From assembly GCF_040954835.1 (NCBI RefSeq), contig NC_090712.1:6085284-6149283 (forward strand): DNA of 64,000 nucleotides. The letters run 5' to 3'. Of this stretch, positions 44,500 to 54,800 are shown one piece after another. Source of the stretch: Lepisosteus oculatus (lineage: Eukaryota > Chordata > Actinopteri > Semionotiformes > Lepisosteidae). Numbering within the stretch: the first letter of the stretch is position 1; every line of letters starts with the position of its first letter. The position numbers and the translations under genes were made by a program. The notes beneath the pieces are model-generated. The model did no database searches, was not told the DNA's origin, and saw only the letters and a program-made list of their open reading frames with translations.

Positions 44500-45469
44500 G
44501 CATGTTTTAAAAATAGATGTAAATATGTATTGTAATTTTATATTGTTTGTTTTTTTTCCATGCTTCCACAAGCAGCTGTGTTTATTAAAATATTTTTAAC
44601 CTTCCTTATAAGTTGCTCTTAGTTTTACTTTCTCTGACTTGCTCTTTCACCTCTTCTAGAAAGAGGATAAAAATAATTTGCTTTAACATTTGTCTACATA
44701 AGGAGGTAGATACAGCAGATCACAAAGGTATTCAACCCCTTCCAATTTCCTATTTTGTTGAATTGAACACATCAAATGTCTGTACTTTTATTTGAAGTGA
44801 ATATTTTACTAGCAGCTTGAATCCTCACAGTGAACACATTTTTGGGTGGGGGAAAAAAAAATTAAGTCCACATGAACTTCCAAAGACAACTCAATAAGAT
44901 ATGTTGATTGCATAAGTATTGACTTCCTTTGCTATAGCAGACCTAAACTAAACTTTTTTTTTTGCATGCAGAAAGTATAAAAGCTGACAAAGAGCAGTTG
45001 TATGGAAAACTGCTTACTTAAAATATATCAACTGCTCACTTACAATAGAAGTCTCCCGAAACATTCCACAGGGTCACAGTTAGAATCGCTGGAAACTGTC
45101 AACCACAGTCAACTATTCAAACTTCAAACTACTGCGACTCGATTATGTAGAGTGAAATGTTCAGGGTCAAAGCTGCTATAACACATTGGACGAATGTGCC
45201 AGTTTTAAATAATACCATTAACAGGTCATGTTGCATGTTTGAAGTGTGAAAGACCACTTGTTACCCTAGAATTCAAGCAGATGGGGAAAACCTGACTTTC
45301 ATTTATAAAGTAATGTGCAATACATCTGTGCTGGGGAAATTAGAAGGCAGTTCCACTGTCTTAGTGTGCCCTGTTACTTGTTACTCTATATTACAATATG
45401 TCCCAACATTGCTTTACAAACAAAGAGGGAAATGGAAAACAGTGTTGTCCCCCACGTGTGAGCATCAAG
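44500..45469. other. Intergenic stretch between convergent genes
   Basis: AT-rich. Contains the Tc1-like fragment at 44700-45020. No coding exon seen. Confidence 0.6.
44700..45020 (+). mobile_element. Possible Tc1-like transposon end
   Basis: AAAGGTATTCAACCCCTTCC followed by a Tc1-style ATTTTGTTGAATTGAAC, then GCATAAGTATTGACTTCCTT and CAGACCTAAACTAAA, resembles the terminal region of Tc1-like elements in fish. No matching second end was found and no transposase frame is present. Confidence 0.4.
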
Positions 45470-45475
45470 TTTAAT
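45470..45475 (-). promoter_or_regulatory. MRPL2 poly(A) signal candidate (ATTAAA)
   Basis: Minus-strand ATTAAA about 155 bases past the MRPL2 stop codon. It is the common variant hexamer at a plausible distance. Confidence 0.45.
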
Positions 45476-45627
45476 AACATTCACTTAAAGTACAGCTTCA
45501 CTCACAAAGTTAAGGAAGTGGACACGGAAGTGCTAGAAGGACGTGCTCACTCTTGCAGCCCAGGTTCAACAGAGAGTGCAGTGGCACGCGTGCGTGTCTT
45601 CTCCGGTCCTGCAGGGCAGGGGGACGG

Positions 45628-45840
45628 CTAGGAGACCGCGGCCACAGGGGCCAGGTTGACGTAGCTCTTCATGGGGGGCAGGGGCTTGATCTTGCGCCCC
45701 GCCCAGCCCCCCTTCCTCTTCCACAGGCCGCTGGAGGGCCGGATGCCCAGCCAGCGGTTGCGCCCGGCCTTGCCGATGATGCGCCTGTTGTGATTGATGT
45801 TGGACACGCGCCCCACGGTGGCCATGCACGTCTCCAGTAC
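45628..45840 (-). CDS. mrpl2: MRPL2 exon 7 (C-terminal)
   Basis: 213 bp including the stop TAG at 45628-45630. It encodes [20 protein letters not shown], then [20 protein letters not shown] and [20 protein letters not shown]. The bacterial L2 segment DHPHGGG is replaced by the mitochondrial [11 protein letters not shown] type, as in human. Confidence 0.98.
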   Translation of the reverse strand, partial: VLETCMATVGRVSNINHNRRIIGKAGRNRWLGIRPSSGLWKRKGGWAGRKIKPLPPMKSYVNLAPVAAVS

Positions 45841-48800
45841 CTGCGGGAGGACGGAGCACACCGGGAAGAGGAGCTGACCGGCTGGCGAAATGGAAACGTG
45901 TGTACACGCCATCTTCAATCCTTTCCCTTCCTTAGAAGCCCCTTATGAGGCCTTCTCCCCTCACGTCCAGGCAAAGCAATCAAATTGGAGAAATCGGTTT
46001 GTAATACTGCCACACCAAACAAACTAGGGCGCACACCATATACAGTAGGGGTAAAGAGTCAAAGTTTAGATAAAAAAACACTAGGAGCAGTCTGTATACA
46101 AGTGCAAAGCACACTTTCTATTATTACAGATATAATTACAGTTTTACTGTTTTTATACTTAAATGTCTTGAATTATCCTAAGAGTCTAGTAGGGGATTTT
46201 TATAAGGGTTATAGAGTACAATTTGGCTTTCCATGCTACTCACTAACCCCTAACCCCCGCATAAGTTGCGAGTCAACTGTACTTAGTAAAAACATGTTGC
46301 AGGTTTAAAGAGCAATATTTTTCATTTAACACCAGTGTGGCGATTATCCACGCAATCAGGCTCACTTCAAACGCCAGTGTGGTACTCCAGTGTACTGAGA
46401 CTGGGCACGGTGGACATAAATACACCTGCGGCCTAGCTGTCACTCAGGTGCAGGTTTTACAGTTTAGCTTACAGAAACTAACTTGAAACAAATTCACCAC
46501 ATTTGCCACTGTCACCATGAGAACTCTGTCCATGCAACCTATGTGTGAAAAGCTCATAATGAGTAATTGAGCCGAATCTAAAACAATAGATAACATGCAA
46601 ATGCATTACTTTATTGGCCTCTTCCATTTTCTTTTACCGTGTAGCAATATCTTACATACTGTATATAAAGAAAGTAAAAGCAATCCATGAACTGCATATT
46701 CAGAATGCCAACTGTCTAGTAATGACTGAAGACAGCAGATGTCATTTGCTGCCAAGGCTGCAGACATTATTCTTGTGACAATTTGCTGAAGTCATGCAGG
46801 TATGTCCTGATCTTTGGCTTCTTGATCTTTGGAATTTCTTGACAGCACAACCAATGACTAAGGTTAAGAGGTTCTGTGTGTCCTGACACTGCAGGGTGAC
46901 ATTTATATTTAAATCTTATGATCTACAGCAGGGCTACTCAACACAAAGCTCTACCAAGCTGCTCTATTATAACACATTAGCAGCAAGCACCTTAATTAAT
47001 AAACCGATCCTTTTAGGGAGTAATTGCATGAGTGCAAGCTGTTTGGTCTGCAATTCAGCAATGGAGTGGTTTAGAAGATCTACAATTTGAGTGATCCTAT
47101 TCTCCACCATGTATGACAATTAAAAATGCGTACCTACCTGGATTTGCCGTTTAGAAGGTAGCTGTACAATTGCAGTTCCATTCACCTTTCTCAGCAGAAC
47201 TCCACATGTCCCTGCAAGAGCCACAGTCTGGGCTTTAACAACCTTTAGACTGGTATTGACATCTCTCGTCTGTAAAGGACTAGCCTAAAAAGTCATGGAC
47301 GCAAATTCTTTCCAACGTCTGGACTGGCCTGTGCTCTTTACCTGCAGCACGGATGTACTGTGCTCCTTTGCCAGGGTAGATCTCCAGGTTATTGACCAGT
47401 GTTCCCACAGGAAGGGCACCGAGAGCATATGAGTCACCCTCATTGGCTGAGACTGAGAAATCAAAACAGGTATATTAATGCTTGACAAGCCCTGGCTAGA
47501 CACTAAACAGTAGTGGGAGAGGACACCAGTACACTACATGTACCACTTTATAAATGTATGAATAAAAAATAATATTGTGCAAAAAGTAAGTGTAAATCAA
47601 TAAATAGATGTTTTTAAGAATAAGCTGTTGTCACTATTGATCATGGGCTACAGGATTATTAATTGGTTGTGGACATTACACAAGGCTGGGAATCAGAACA
47701 TACTAAAGAGACTTCTCATTCACACATATGCAAAGAAAGTAATAGTGAACTGAATTGTAAAATGTTTATGGGCATTTGTTTAAACAGGACAAATGCTGCA
47801 ATTACCAAAATTGAACACCAGGTGGCAGGTAAATTATCCAATACCTTCTTAAAGTGGCATTAACTGGTGCCAAGTAAAATAGTGAGCAAGTAAAGGCTAA
47901 TTCCACACTGAAAAGTAAAAAGAAACATAACATTCCCGCTGTTGAGTACTGTATGTAGAAGACTCTCTAGCCTAAACACTGTTTCCTCTTCTACTTTTCG
48001 TTGCGGAATTAAACTCGACTTGTTCTTTAGCAGCCGACGCCTGCTCACGCAGCTCCCCACTCATAAGTCTCCTGGTAAAATGTGATCCGGCGGAAATCCA
48101 CTTCTACATAAAGCTGGCTTGGGTATTGGAAACGCCTTCAAGTGGCCAAAGTCTCTCACCTGCCATCCTGCCAATGATGCCAGAGGTTTTGATGACGTCA
48201 CCTGTCTGCATGTTCTCAGTGGCAATAATCCAGCGTTTTCGACTGCCCCCTGCCACCATAGCAATGTCTGCAGACCTGCAAATGGAAAAATGCACAGCAG
48301 ATAGAACTGATGGTCCCCCAGTCATTATCATAACTTGTTTCACCAACAAACCAAAAAAGATGTTAAACACTGTAGACACTTTACTTCCTTCAGCTTTAAA
48401 ACCATGTCTTTTCCCTCACAAGACCAATAGTCCTGAGCTTTCTATCCCATACTGAACCTGTCCATTACATTTTAAAGGGAACACCCTCCCCAGAAATGGA
48501 AACATTAGAGGAGATCACTTCTGTCCTTCCCTCTCACCTGCAGGGGTCGTATCGAACTTCGATCACCTTCTCCTCAAAGGTCTGACCTTCTTTCCCAGGT
48601 TCGAAGCGCAGACGCTGGAAATCCACAATGCGATAGCGCTGCTTGTGCCCACCTCCAATCCCATGCCTCCGGATTTTCCCTGAGCAGAGAAGGGTTTGGG
48701 TATCGTATTACAACAAATCCCATTTTTACAGCACCTTTCCTCATTTCCTTAAGAAAGTACAGGGTATTCATGAGAAACTGCCTTCACCATTCAATGAAGG

Positions 48801-50057
48801 GAGCTCATCTCCTGTGACAATGAGCAAATCTCCAATGCCCCTTGTGAAACTCTAATCCTAAATGATATTCTCCAAACAAATTATGAAAGAGGAAGGTGTA
48901 GAAGGGAGGAACAGGCTGCCATTCTTCAGCTGCTACACGTTGTCTTTATCCTGCCTTGCTGATTCCCTTTTAGTCAGCCAAACCTTTCTGATCTCCCAAT
49001 ATTCTCGTCAGAAAAGGAATATTGAATTTAGGCTCAGACCCCAGCAGGTACACTGGAACGCTGCAACGATCACACTGTCGGACCATCCGGACTGACACAC
49101 GCATGTCTTCACACACCTGTGTGGTCCCTGCCTCCAGTTTTCTTCATGCCAATGGGGCGGACGGTATACTTGGTTCTCTGTTTCCAGAGGGTCCTGTTCT
49201 GGGCCAGGGCAGCAGAGGTCTGGAGGCCTCGCCATGACAACGCAGTGAGGGTCTGGAGGGGCGGTCTGGGCAGAGCCAGCAGTGGTCTTGAGCAGGCTGG
49301 GCTGGAGCACCGTCTCCACCCTGCAGCCTGTTTCACCACCTGGGAAAGCAGTTCGCACAAGGAAAAAAGAAGAAGTGCCATCACTCACTAATCTCTTTGG
49401 CTGACAGTTTACTCCAAAACAATCTATGTGAGAAATTATTGTGAAATAACTTGATCACGTATACAACACCAATGTTTCACCTGGGATTGATCCCACAACC
49501 TTCCAGTTACAAATACAGAACCCTAATCCTAGATTTTACCAGGCAGGCTGAGCAGAAGGCAGGGCGAACTGATTCAACTGAGATTTTTTAACAAGTACTA
49601 CTCCCTGTACTCATTTAGTCACCAACCTGACTATTATCTTTTCTGTACAGTATCTTGGTTCATTGCTGTTGAACCACAGAGAAGACAGTTCAACTGGGAC
49701 AGTCCATGGGCATTCTACCCAGACCAGTCAGACAGGCTCAGCTGGGTTTGGTAAGACAAGTGTCCCTCTTTTAACTTCCCTGACCCACTACTGAATCCTG
49801 ATCTATAACCACTGTCAATGAAAAATCAACTATCTGCCCAAAGTTTATCAAGACTATGCACAGAGCATGCTGAAAGCATTTCATCAGGACCCCTGCGTTT
49901 CTACAATCCTGCTAGATGCTCACTACTGAGTGCGAGTACTTACTGTAGAACTCACCTGCGAGGACAGCGAGGTGGGTCTGCTGCTTTCAGCAGCCATGCT
50001 GCCGAGGGGTGAGAGAGCAAGGGAGCGCAGTGCCCGAGAGAGGGCCGACACCGCCAT
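45628..50057 (-). CDS. mrpl2: Mitochondrial ribosomal protein L2 (uL2m), 7 exons
   Basis: Core protein of the mitochondrial large ribosomal subunit. It binds 16S rRNA near the peptidyl transferase centre and is imported from the cytosol. Exons on the minus strand: 50057-49956, 49339-49117, 48679-48538, 48275-48160, 47446-47342, 47211-47138, 45840-45628; 975 bases, 324 residues (human 305). The N-terminus [20 protein letters not shown] is basic with no acidic residue, as in a mitochondrial targeting signal. The L2 RNA-binding fold follows ([36 protein letters not shown]). The C-terminal domain is also present ([50 protein letters not shown]). All junction phases agree. The start ATG is in strong Kozak context (A at -3, G at +4). 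Nearly every internal motif matches human MRPL2. Confidence 0.98.
45841..47137 (-). other. MRPL2 intron 6
   Basis: 1.3 kb, AT-rich; no coding exon, snoRNA boxes or recognised repeat. Confidence 0.7.
47138..47211 (-). CDS. mrpl2: MRPL2 exon 6
   Basis: 74 bp, acceptor CTTGCAG and donor GTAGGT. It encodes [20 protein letters not shown] then RQIQ; matches human [20 protein letters not shown]. Too short to stand out as an open frame. Confidence 0.97.
47342..47446 (-). CDS. mrpl2: MRPL2 exon 5
   Basis: 105 bp. It encodes [20 protein letters not shown] then [14 protein letters not shown]. The 130-bp intron to exon 6 is the shortest in the gene. LGALPVGT and GAQYIRAAG are family-typical. Confidence 0.97.
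47447..48159 (-). other. MRPL2 intron 4
   Basis: 713 bp, AT-rich; nothing recognised. Confidence 0.75.
48160..48275 (-). CDS. mrpl2: MRPL2 exon 4
   Basis: 116 bp. It encodes [20 protein letters not shown] then [18 protein letters not shown], matching human [20 protein letters not shown] and NMQAGD. Confidence 0.98.
48538..48679 (-). CDS. mrpl2: MRPL2 exon 3 ([11 protein letters not shown])
   Basis: 142 bp. It encodes [20 protein letters not shown], then [20 protein letters not shown] and [15 protein letters not shown] is the invariant rRNA-contact segment of the L2 family. Confidence 0.98.
48680..49116 (-). other. MRPL2 intron 2
   Basis: 437 bp; no coding exon or repeat recognised. Confidence 0.75.
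49117..49339 (-). CDS. mrpl2: MRPL2 exon 2
   Basis: 223 bp, acceptor TTCCCAG and donor GTGTGT. It encodes [20 protein letters not shown] (poorly conserved, Cys/Arg-rich linker), then ...[20 protein letters not shown] and DHT. KxRTKYTxxPxxMxKxGGRDHTG is family-typical. Confidence 0.96.
49340..49955 (-). other. MRPL2 intron 1
   Basis: 616 bp. Includes a palindromic GGGATTGATCCC near 49483 resembling a tRNA B box in a SINE; too little to name. Confidence 0.65.
49956..50057 (-). CDS. mrpl2: MRPL2 exon 1 (start and transit peptide)
   Basis: 102 bp, donor GTGAGT. It encodes [20 protein letters not shown] then [23 protein letters not shown] mirrors human ALTRALRSL, which fixes the frame and start. 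GC- and CpG-rich. Confidence 0.95.
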
Positions 50058-50140
50058 TCTGCGCCTCGCTGGCAGCCCCTTCGATAAGCCCAGACAAAAC
50101 GGTCAGCGAGAGCACTTACAACCCCAGCTGTTCCATAAGA
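50058..50140 (-). promoter_or_regulatory. MRPL2 5'UTR / proximal promoter
   Basis: CpG-rich sequence immediately upstream of the start codon. The start itself lies in AGAATGGCGGTG, which fits the YY1 consensus common at starts of ribosomal-protein genes. No TATA box. The exact transcription start is unknown. Confidence 0.5.
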
Positions 50141-50970
50141 CAGCAAAAAATACAGAATACCGCAAAGTCCTCACTATTAGTGCTTTACTGCAGTAACTTG
50201 GCCAATTTTGCCTGATAAGATAAGCAGTTACTGTTGTATTGGCGTGCCAACGTTATTAAATGAGAAATGCAAATGTGCATACATTCCTTTAATCCAAAAT
50301 CGGTTCCATGTTTTATAGGTTTGCTTTATTGTAAGAGTTTTTCAAACCCACTCATCCTCGGCCACTGTCCAGTAGCCTCAAAAGGTCTCTACTTTTTTTT
50401 CCTGCTTCCCATTTAAAAGGATTAAAATGGGAACTAAGAGAATGATTATCTTGTATCCTAATTGAAATCCTCATTGAGAAGAAAACAGAAAGATTCTTCC
50501 AAAAGAACTAGGTTCTAGATGTTATCCTTATACTATTCGGTATTTTGTGTGTAGTAGGGCGACAGTTTGGGATTCCGCTGTTCTTAATACGTATCCCGTA
50601 TCAAGTGCTGCCTTCATAATCTATCCCGCGTTGTAACGTCCTATCATATCATTCTGCGAAATATACTTTCTTGTGCAAGAACAAAAAAGATATTCCATTT
50701 GCTTTTGTAACTTGCACTAAAATAATTTTGGAGAAAATATCTGTACTATTCAGCATCAAGTTGACACTTAAAATGTCCACTTCAGTCATATAAATGTATA
50801 CTCCTATACATACGAATTTTACAGTTCAGGGAGCTGTAATAAAACAAGACATCATTTCTTTACATTACATCACATATTTTAAAATGGACCAAATTGTGTT
50901 TCCTCTTACCTCCGTCTAATATCAGTCAATAGGTCAAGACGAAGATAGGTCAGAATATTATTTTAGCAGA
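50141..50970. other. MRPL2 upstream intergenic sequence
   Basis: AT-rich; no coding exon or recognised repeat. Confidence 0.6.
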
Positions 50971-50974
50971 ACAC

Positions 50975-51069
50975 ACGCTTTGTCGCCCAGTGATGACGTT
51001 ACCCTTCCTCGATGGCGTCATTTTTCCTAGTCTATGTCGATTGGCGAATCGCCCTGTTTAGAGATTCAG
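50975..51069 (+). promoter_or_regulatory. Promoter-like block with CRE half-sites and CCAAT box
   Basis: Contains TGATGACGTTA, GGCGTCATT (ATGACGCC on the other strand), an inverted CCAAT (GATTGG) and a near-palindrome GGCGAATCGCC. It ends in CAG|GTAGGA at 51069/51070, a good plus-strand splice donor. It could be the promoter and noncoding first exon of a plus-strand gene divergent from MRPL2. No transcript evidence. Confidence 0.35.
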
Positions 51070-51479
51070 GTAGGAAGATGGTCTGCCGCTGTTGCTCGTT
51101 GATTTGATATCATTCAGTGAACAATGGACAGTATAGATATAACTGCCACGAATAAATACATTTTGTTTTACCCCTTTCCATCATTACAGTAGTTTTTGCA
51201 GAGGATTAAAAATATATGATAAGAGTTTAGAATACAAATCACCGTTGTTCTGCAGTTCATAAGCACCTGGTTAGAAAAACATATTTCTGAGACTAGGGTA
51301 TGACCTAGCGAGAATTATTGTCTGCAATTTCTCCGCATAATAATATTCAGGGTCAGGACATGTCTGACAGGGAATCACATGACAACACACACCTACTAGG
51401 TTAATGTAACAACAAACAGCTTTTTTACATCTTTGCATTAACGATCTACTGCGCTGGCATCTTATTTTTTAAAAATATC

Positions 51480-51850
51480 CATTCAGTTTAACAGCTAGAT
51501 CGGTCCTGCACCACTTTCCCAACGTGTCTGTTCCGGCTGACAATGGGCTGTTGTTGCCACAATGTTACAACAGACGGCTCCGCCCGGTTCACACGGAAAA
51601 ATCAAACGTCATTCATAAAGCTGCCGGGTGGATGCGCGCAGGAGCACAGGCAGACATCTTGGATTTAAAGGGACTGGGGCATTGGAGAAGCTGGAAAAAA
51701 AAGGTTCCAGCGAAACAAACGATTTGATAGCGCACGTCGCGCATAAATATAATTTGGAAAACGCGCTTCTCTAATAAGACTTTCAACCTGTGCTTGCGTG
51801 TTAACATCCCGAAGAATGAGATAGAGCCTCCCGCATCGAGAGATTAGGAC
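51480..51850 (+). promoter_or_regulatory. CpG-enriched promoter-like block
   Basis: CpG-rich relative to flanks, with a GC box (CCGCCC at 51577), ACGTCATT and a TATA-like ATAAATATAA near 51743. An antisense frame of 125 codons across it matches nothing I know and is probably chance. Confidence 0.3.
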
Positions 51851-54800
51851 AGCGACTCCCAGTTTTTTGTCTGGCGGTGGGACTACCCAGGAACTGGAGC
51901 TGTGCGGTACGTTGCTGATTTCGTGAGGGAGTGACCAGACCGTGATGCGATATTTCGTGTTGATGTATCTCTGAGCTTTGGAAACGGTAACCTCAGCGCC
52001 TGCAGGGTGTTTCAGCAAAAAATACGGAGGTACGATTAACAATATGCGGTAGCGTTGGGAGGTCGGTTTTCTGCTTTGGTTAAGGTTCTTTTATTAAATA
52101 CGAGCTCACCCCACCTGTCAATGTGGGTATTATGTTGTTTTTCATATTGGAGTCCATCATTTTTCCTCTAAAGACGGCATTTACGTCATGGTATCTTTGA
52201 CAGAATGCTAATAAATATTTTTGCTTTTTTTGACAATTGTGTTACTGTTTGCAGTCATGTATTATCAATGTATACAAATTTAAAAGGCACAGGGCTCATT
52301 GTTCTAAAAGGTTTCGGTTTTCTATGTAACTAATATAGTAGACGTATTGTTATCTTGTTCGAACAGCTGAAAACAAAGAACACTATTGTACCTTTATGCT
52401 TAAGGCAATATCACAATATTTACTGCAGTAATAATAATTCCGTACAAAGACGGGGATTTGGATTGTAAAATACATTGCAGTATCATATCACCTGACTTTC
52501 GTGAAGTTACTATGGATAAACTGGTTTCAGATTTTAGTAACTTAATATTAGATTTGGTTAAGTACGTGATACAATTGTGCAAGCGCTTTCTTGATAATTA
52601 AAATGATTTTCATTGGATACATTAGCAGTGCAGGTACTATTCAACATGGAAGAGACCAGTGTGCTCCATTTATTCGATGACTTATTTGCGTGGTTTTCAT
52701 TTTTCTGCACTGCTGCTTAAATATTAATATACTGTACCTGCTGAGGTTTCTGACTTCAGAACTGGCTAATTTTATTAGTCTTATAAACTAACAAACCAGA
52801 ATGCTTGGTATACTAGAATTTCTTCATGTGCTTAAGTGTATTTCTGGTTAGAAATGAGAGAACTAACAATACAAGTTTTATTTAGGGCCTTCTGGGGTGA
52901 TTTTTATGCACACATCTTATCCGTTGCCTATGTCTTTCTTTGTTTATGTGAAATGAAGATTATTTTATTCTGTAATATAAATTAGGAAAGCTGGCACTAT
53001 TATCCTTGTTAGACTTCGTGATATACATAGGTTTCTGCTTACATTTCTTAAAAACGTACCAAAATTAAAAACTTAACAAAAAAAACGAATGTCTTCTTGT
53101 TTGGCATATTTTTGCAATTGGCATTTCCTCTTTTAGATTATTGCTATACTACTGTCATTTTAATAATGATGACTGTATTAGGAAATAAGTCTCTACTTGA
53201 AATTTAAACTTAATGTATTAAATAAATATCTTTAGTGGTTTTTGTTTAAAACGTTCAATATGAAGTTGTGCCTGTGGTTTTTAGCCACCTATGGTATTGT
53301 AGTGTCTTGGCATTGCCCTTGATCTGTGGGTGGCTGGACTTTTGGACTGTGAATCATTGCTAATGAGTCTGCCTGCTGCAATTCTAAAAGCACAAAGTTT
53401 TCTTCTTTTTTCATATGCGTTTTCAGTGTTCAGTAAACTGTAAATCCAACAGATAGTGTGTGTTTATAAAAAGAAAGGTCATTTTTGTTGTTTTTTTTCC
53501 TGCCAGAGTTTGATGCTATTCCTGGTATTTTGTAAACAGCTTTCACTCATCATAACATGTTATTTCTTCATTCATCACTTTGGATTTCTAAAAAAAAGTA
53601 GACTAACCTTAGAGAAAACTCTGAGAGCCTTTCTTCACGCAAACTTGACACATCTGACCATTCTGTAAGCTACCACACTGCATGGAAACTGCAAAATGTC
53701 TGGATTCTAGGAATTTGTTCTTCATTGGTATACACACATGCAAAAGTGTGGAACTTGACGCATATTTGGTAGTAATAGGCAATCTAATGCTGTTATATTG
53801 TTCTTCAGTTGAAACCAAAATTAAAAAAACCATGATTAAAATAACTATATAGATTCCCAAGTGCAGTGTATAAATGCATTTAAACGGACAAGGATTCTGG
53901 GTTATCTAGTGTCTATCTGTCACGGTGTGGTAACTGAGAGCTAATGTAGTTTGTCAACACCTGTCACATAATATTTCCATCACAATTCCACAGTATCCTC
54001 ACCTAGGAATCATCCAGTTTCTCACAAGCCTTCCCCCATTTTTATCTAGGTCCAGATCCATCATCGTCGTCTTCCTGGCTGGCCCAGTTTGCCCAGTTGT
54101 TAGTGGTTGTCTTTATGTGAGAGAGCTGGGCATAGCTTGTGGTGGTGGTGGGGGGGTGGCACAACACTTTGGCCTGAGATAGATGAGAACATTCTTTTCT
54201 ACTTTGTCTGTGCTTGCCAAGGCCATAGAGCAACATGTGAGTTCAGTGAAGCACAAGGGCAGACCTCTTGATGCAGTATCCAGAACACATTGTCAGCTAT
54301 TCACAATCTGCCCTCCGTGTCTCACGCCCGGACAAGAGCTACAGTACCACAGAATCTTGCAATTTCAAGGCAAGAAAACTTGTGTTGTGATGGTAAAGTC
54401 AGCATTGCTTTTCTCAGCTATAGGCAATGCGTTTTTTAAGACAGCCTGTATTTTTAATGGCATTAAAAACCTGCTTTCTGTCATTGCAGAAATCGCAAAA
54501 CAGTGCCATTATAAAGCTTGTACAGAAATTCCCTATGCCGTGCCCTTGAGTTGCGTTTCCTCTTCTTATTTAGTTGGAGTTTTTGTTTGCCTTCATTTGA
54601 AAAGCATATGCAAACATTTTCCATACTGCAGCGTTGTGGGTTATAATAAATGATTATGACAAAATAGAACATGCAATTTTTCCTTTTAGACCTTCCTGTC
54701 AGATGTGATTATCCGGTTTCGTTTGTGGATGTTAACATTCCTACTGTTTTATTGCTAAGCTATTTCATACCTTATCATGTGGAGACTAGAAGCAATTAAA

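Larger units (their letters stand above)
40236..44500 (+). other. PACS 3'UTR region
   Basis: AT-rich, with long T tracts and no recognisable coding sequence, directly after the stop codon. Poly(A) signals AATAAA occur at 41372-41377 and 44478-44483, allowing a 1.1-kb or a 4.2-kb 3'UTR. The true end cannot be fixed without transcripts. Contains repeat copy 2 at 41605-41735. Confidence 0.6.

Noticed and set aside
49475..49550. B-box-like palindrome GGGATTGATCCC in MRPL2 intron 1, possibly a SINE
   Set aside because: Only one short motif supports it; no second half or tail was found.
51665..52042. 125-codon minus-strand open frame
   Set aside because: No recognisable domain, no consistent splice context, and it sits in CpG-rich promoter-like sequence.
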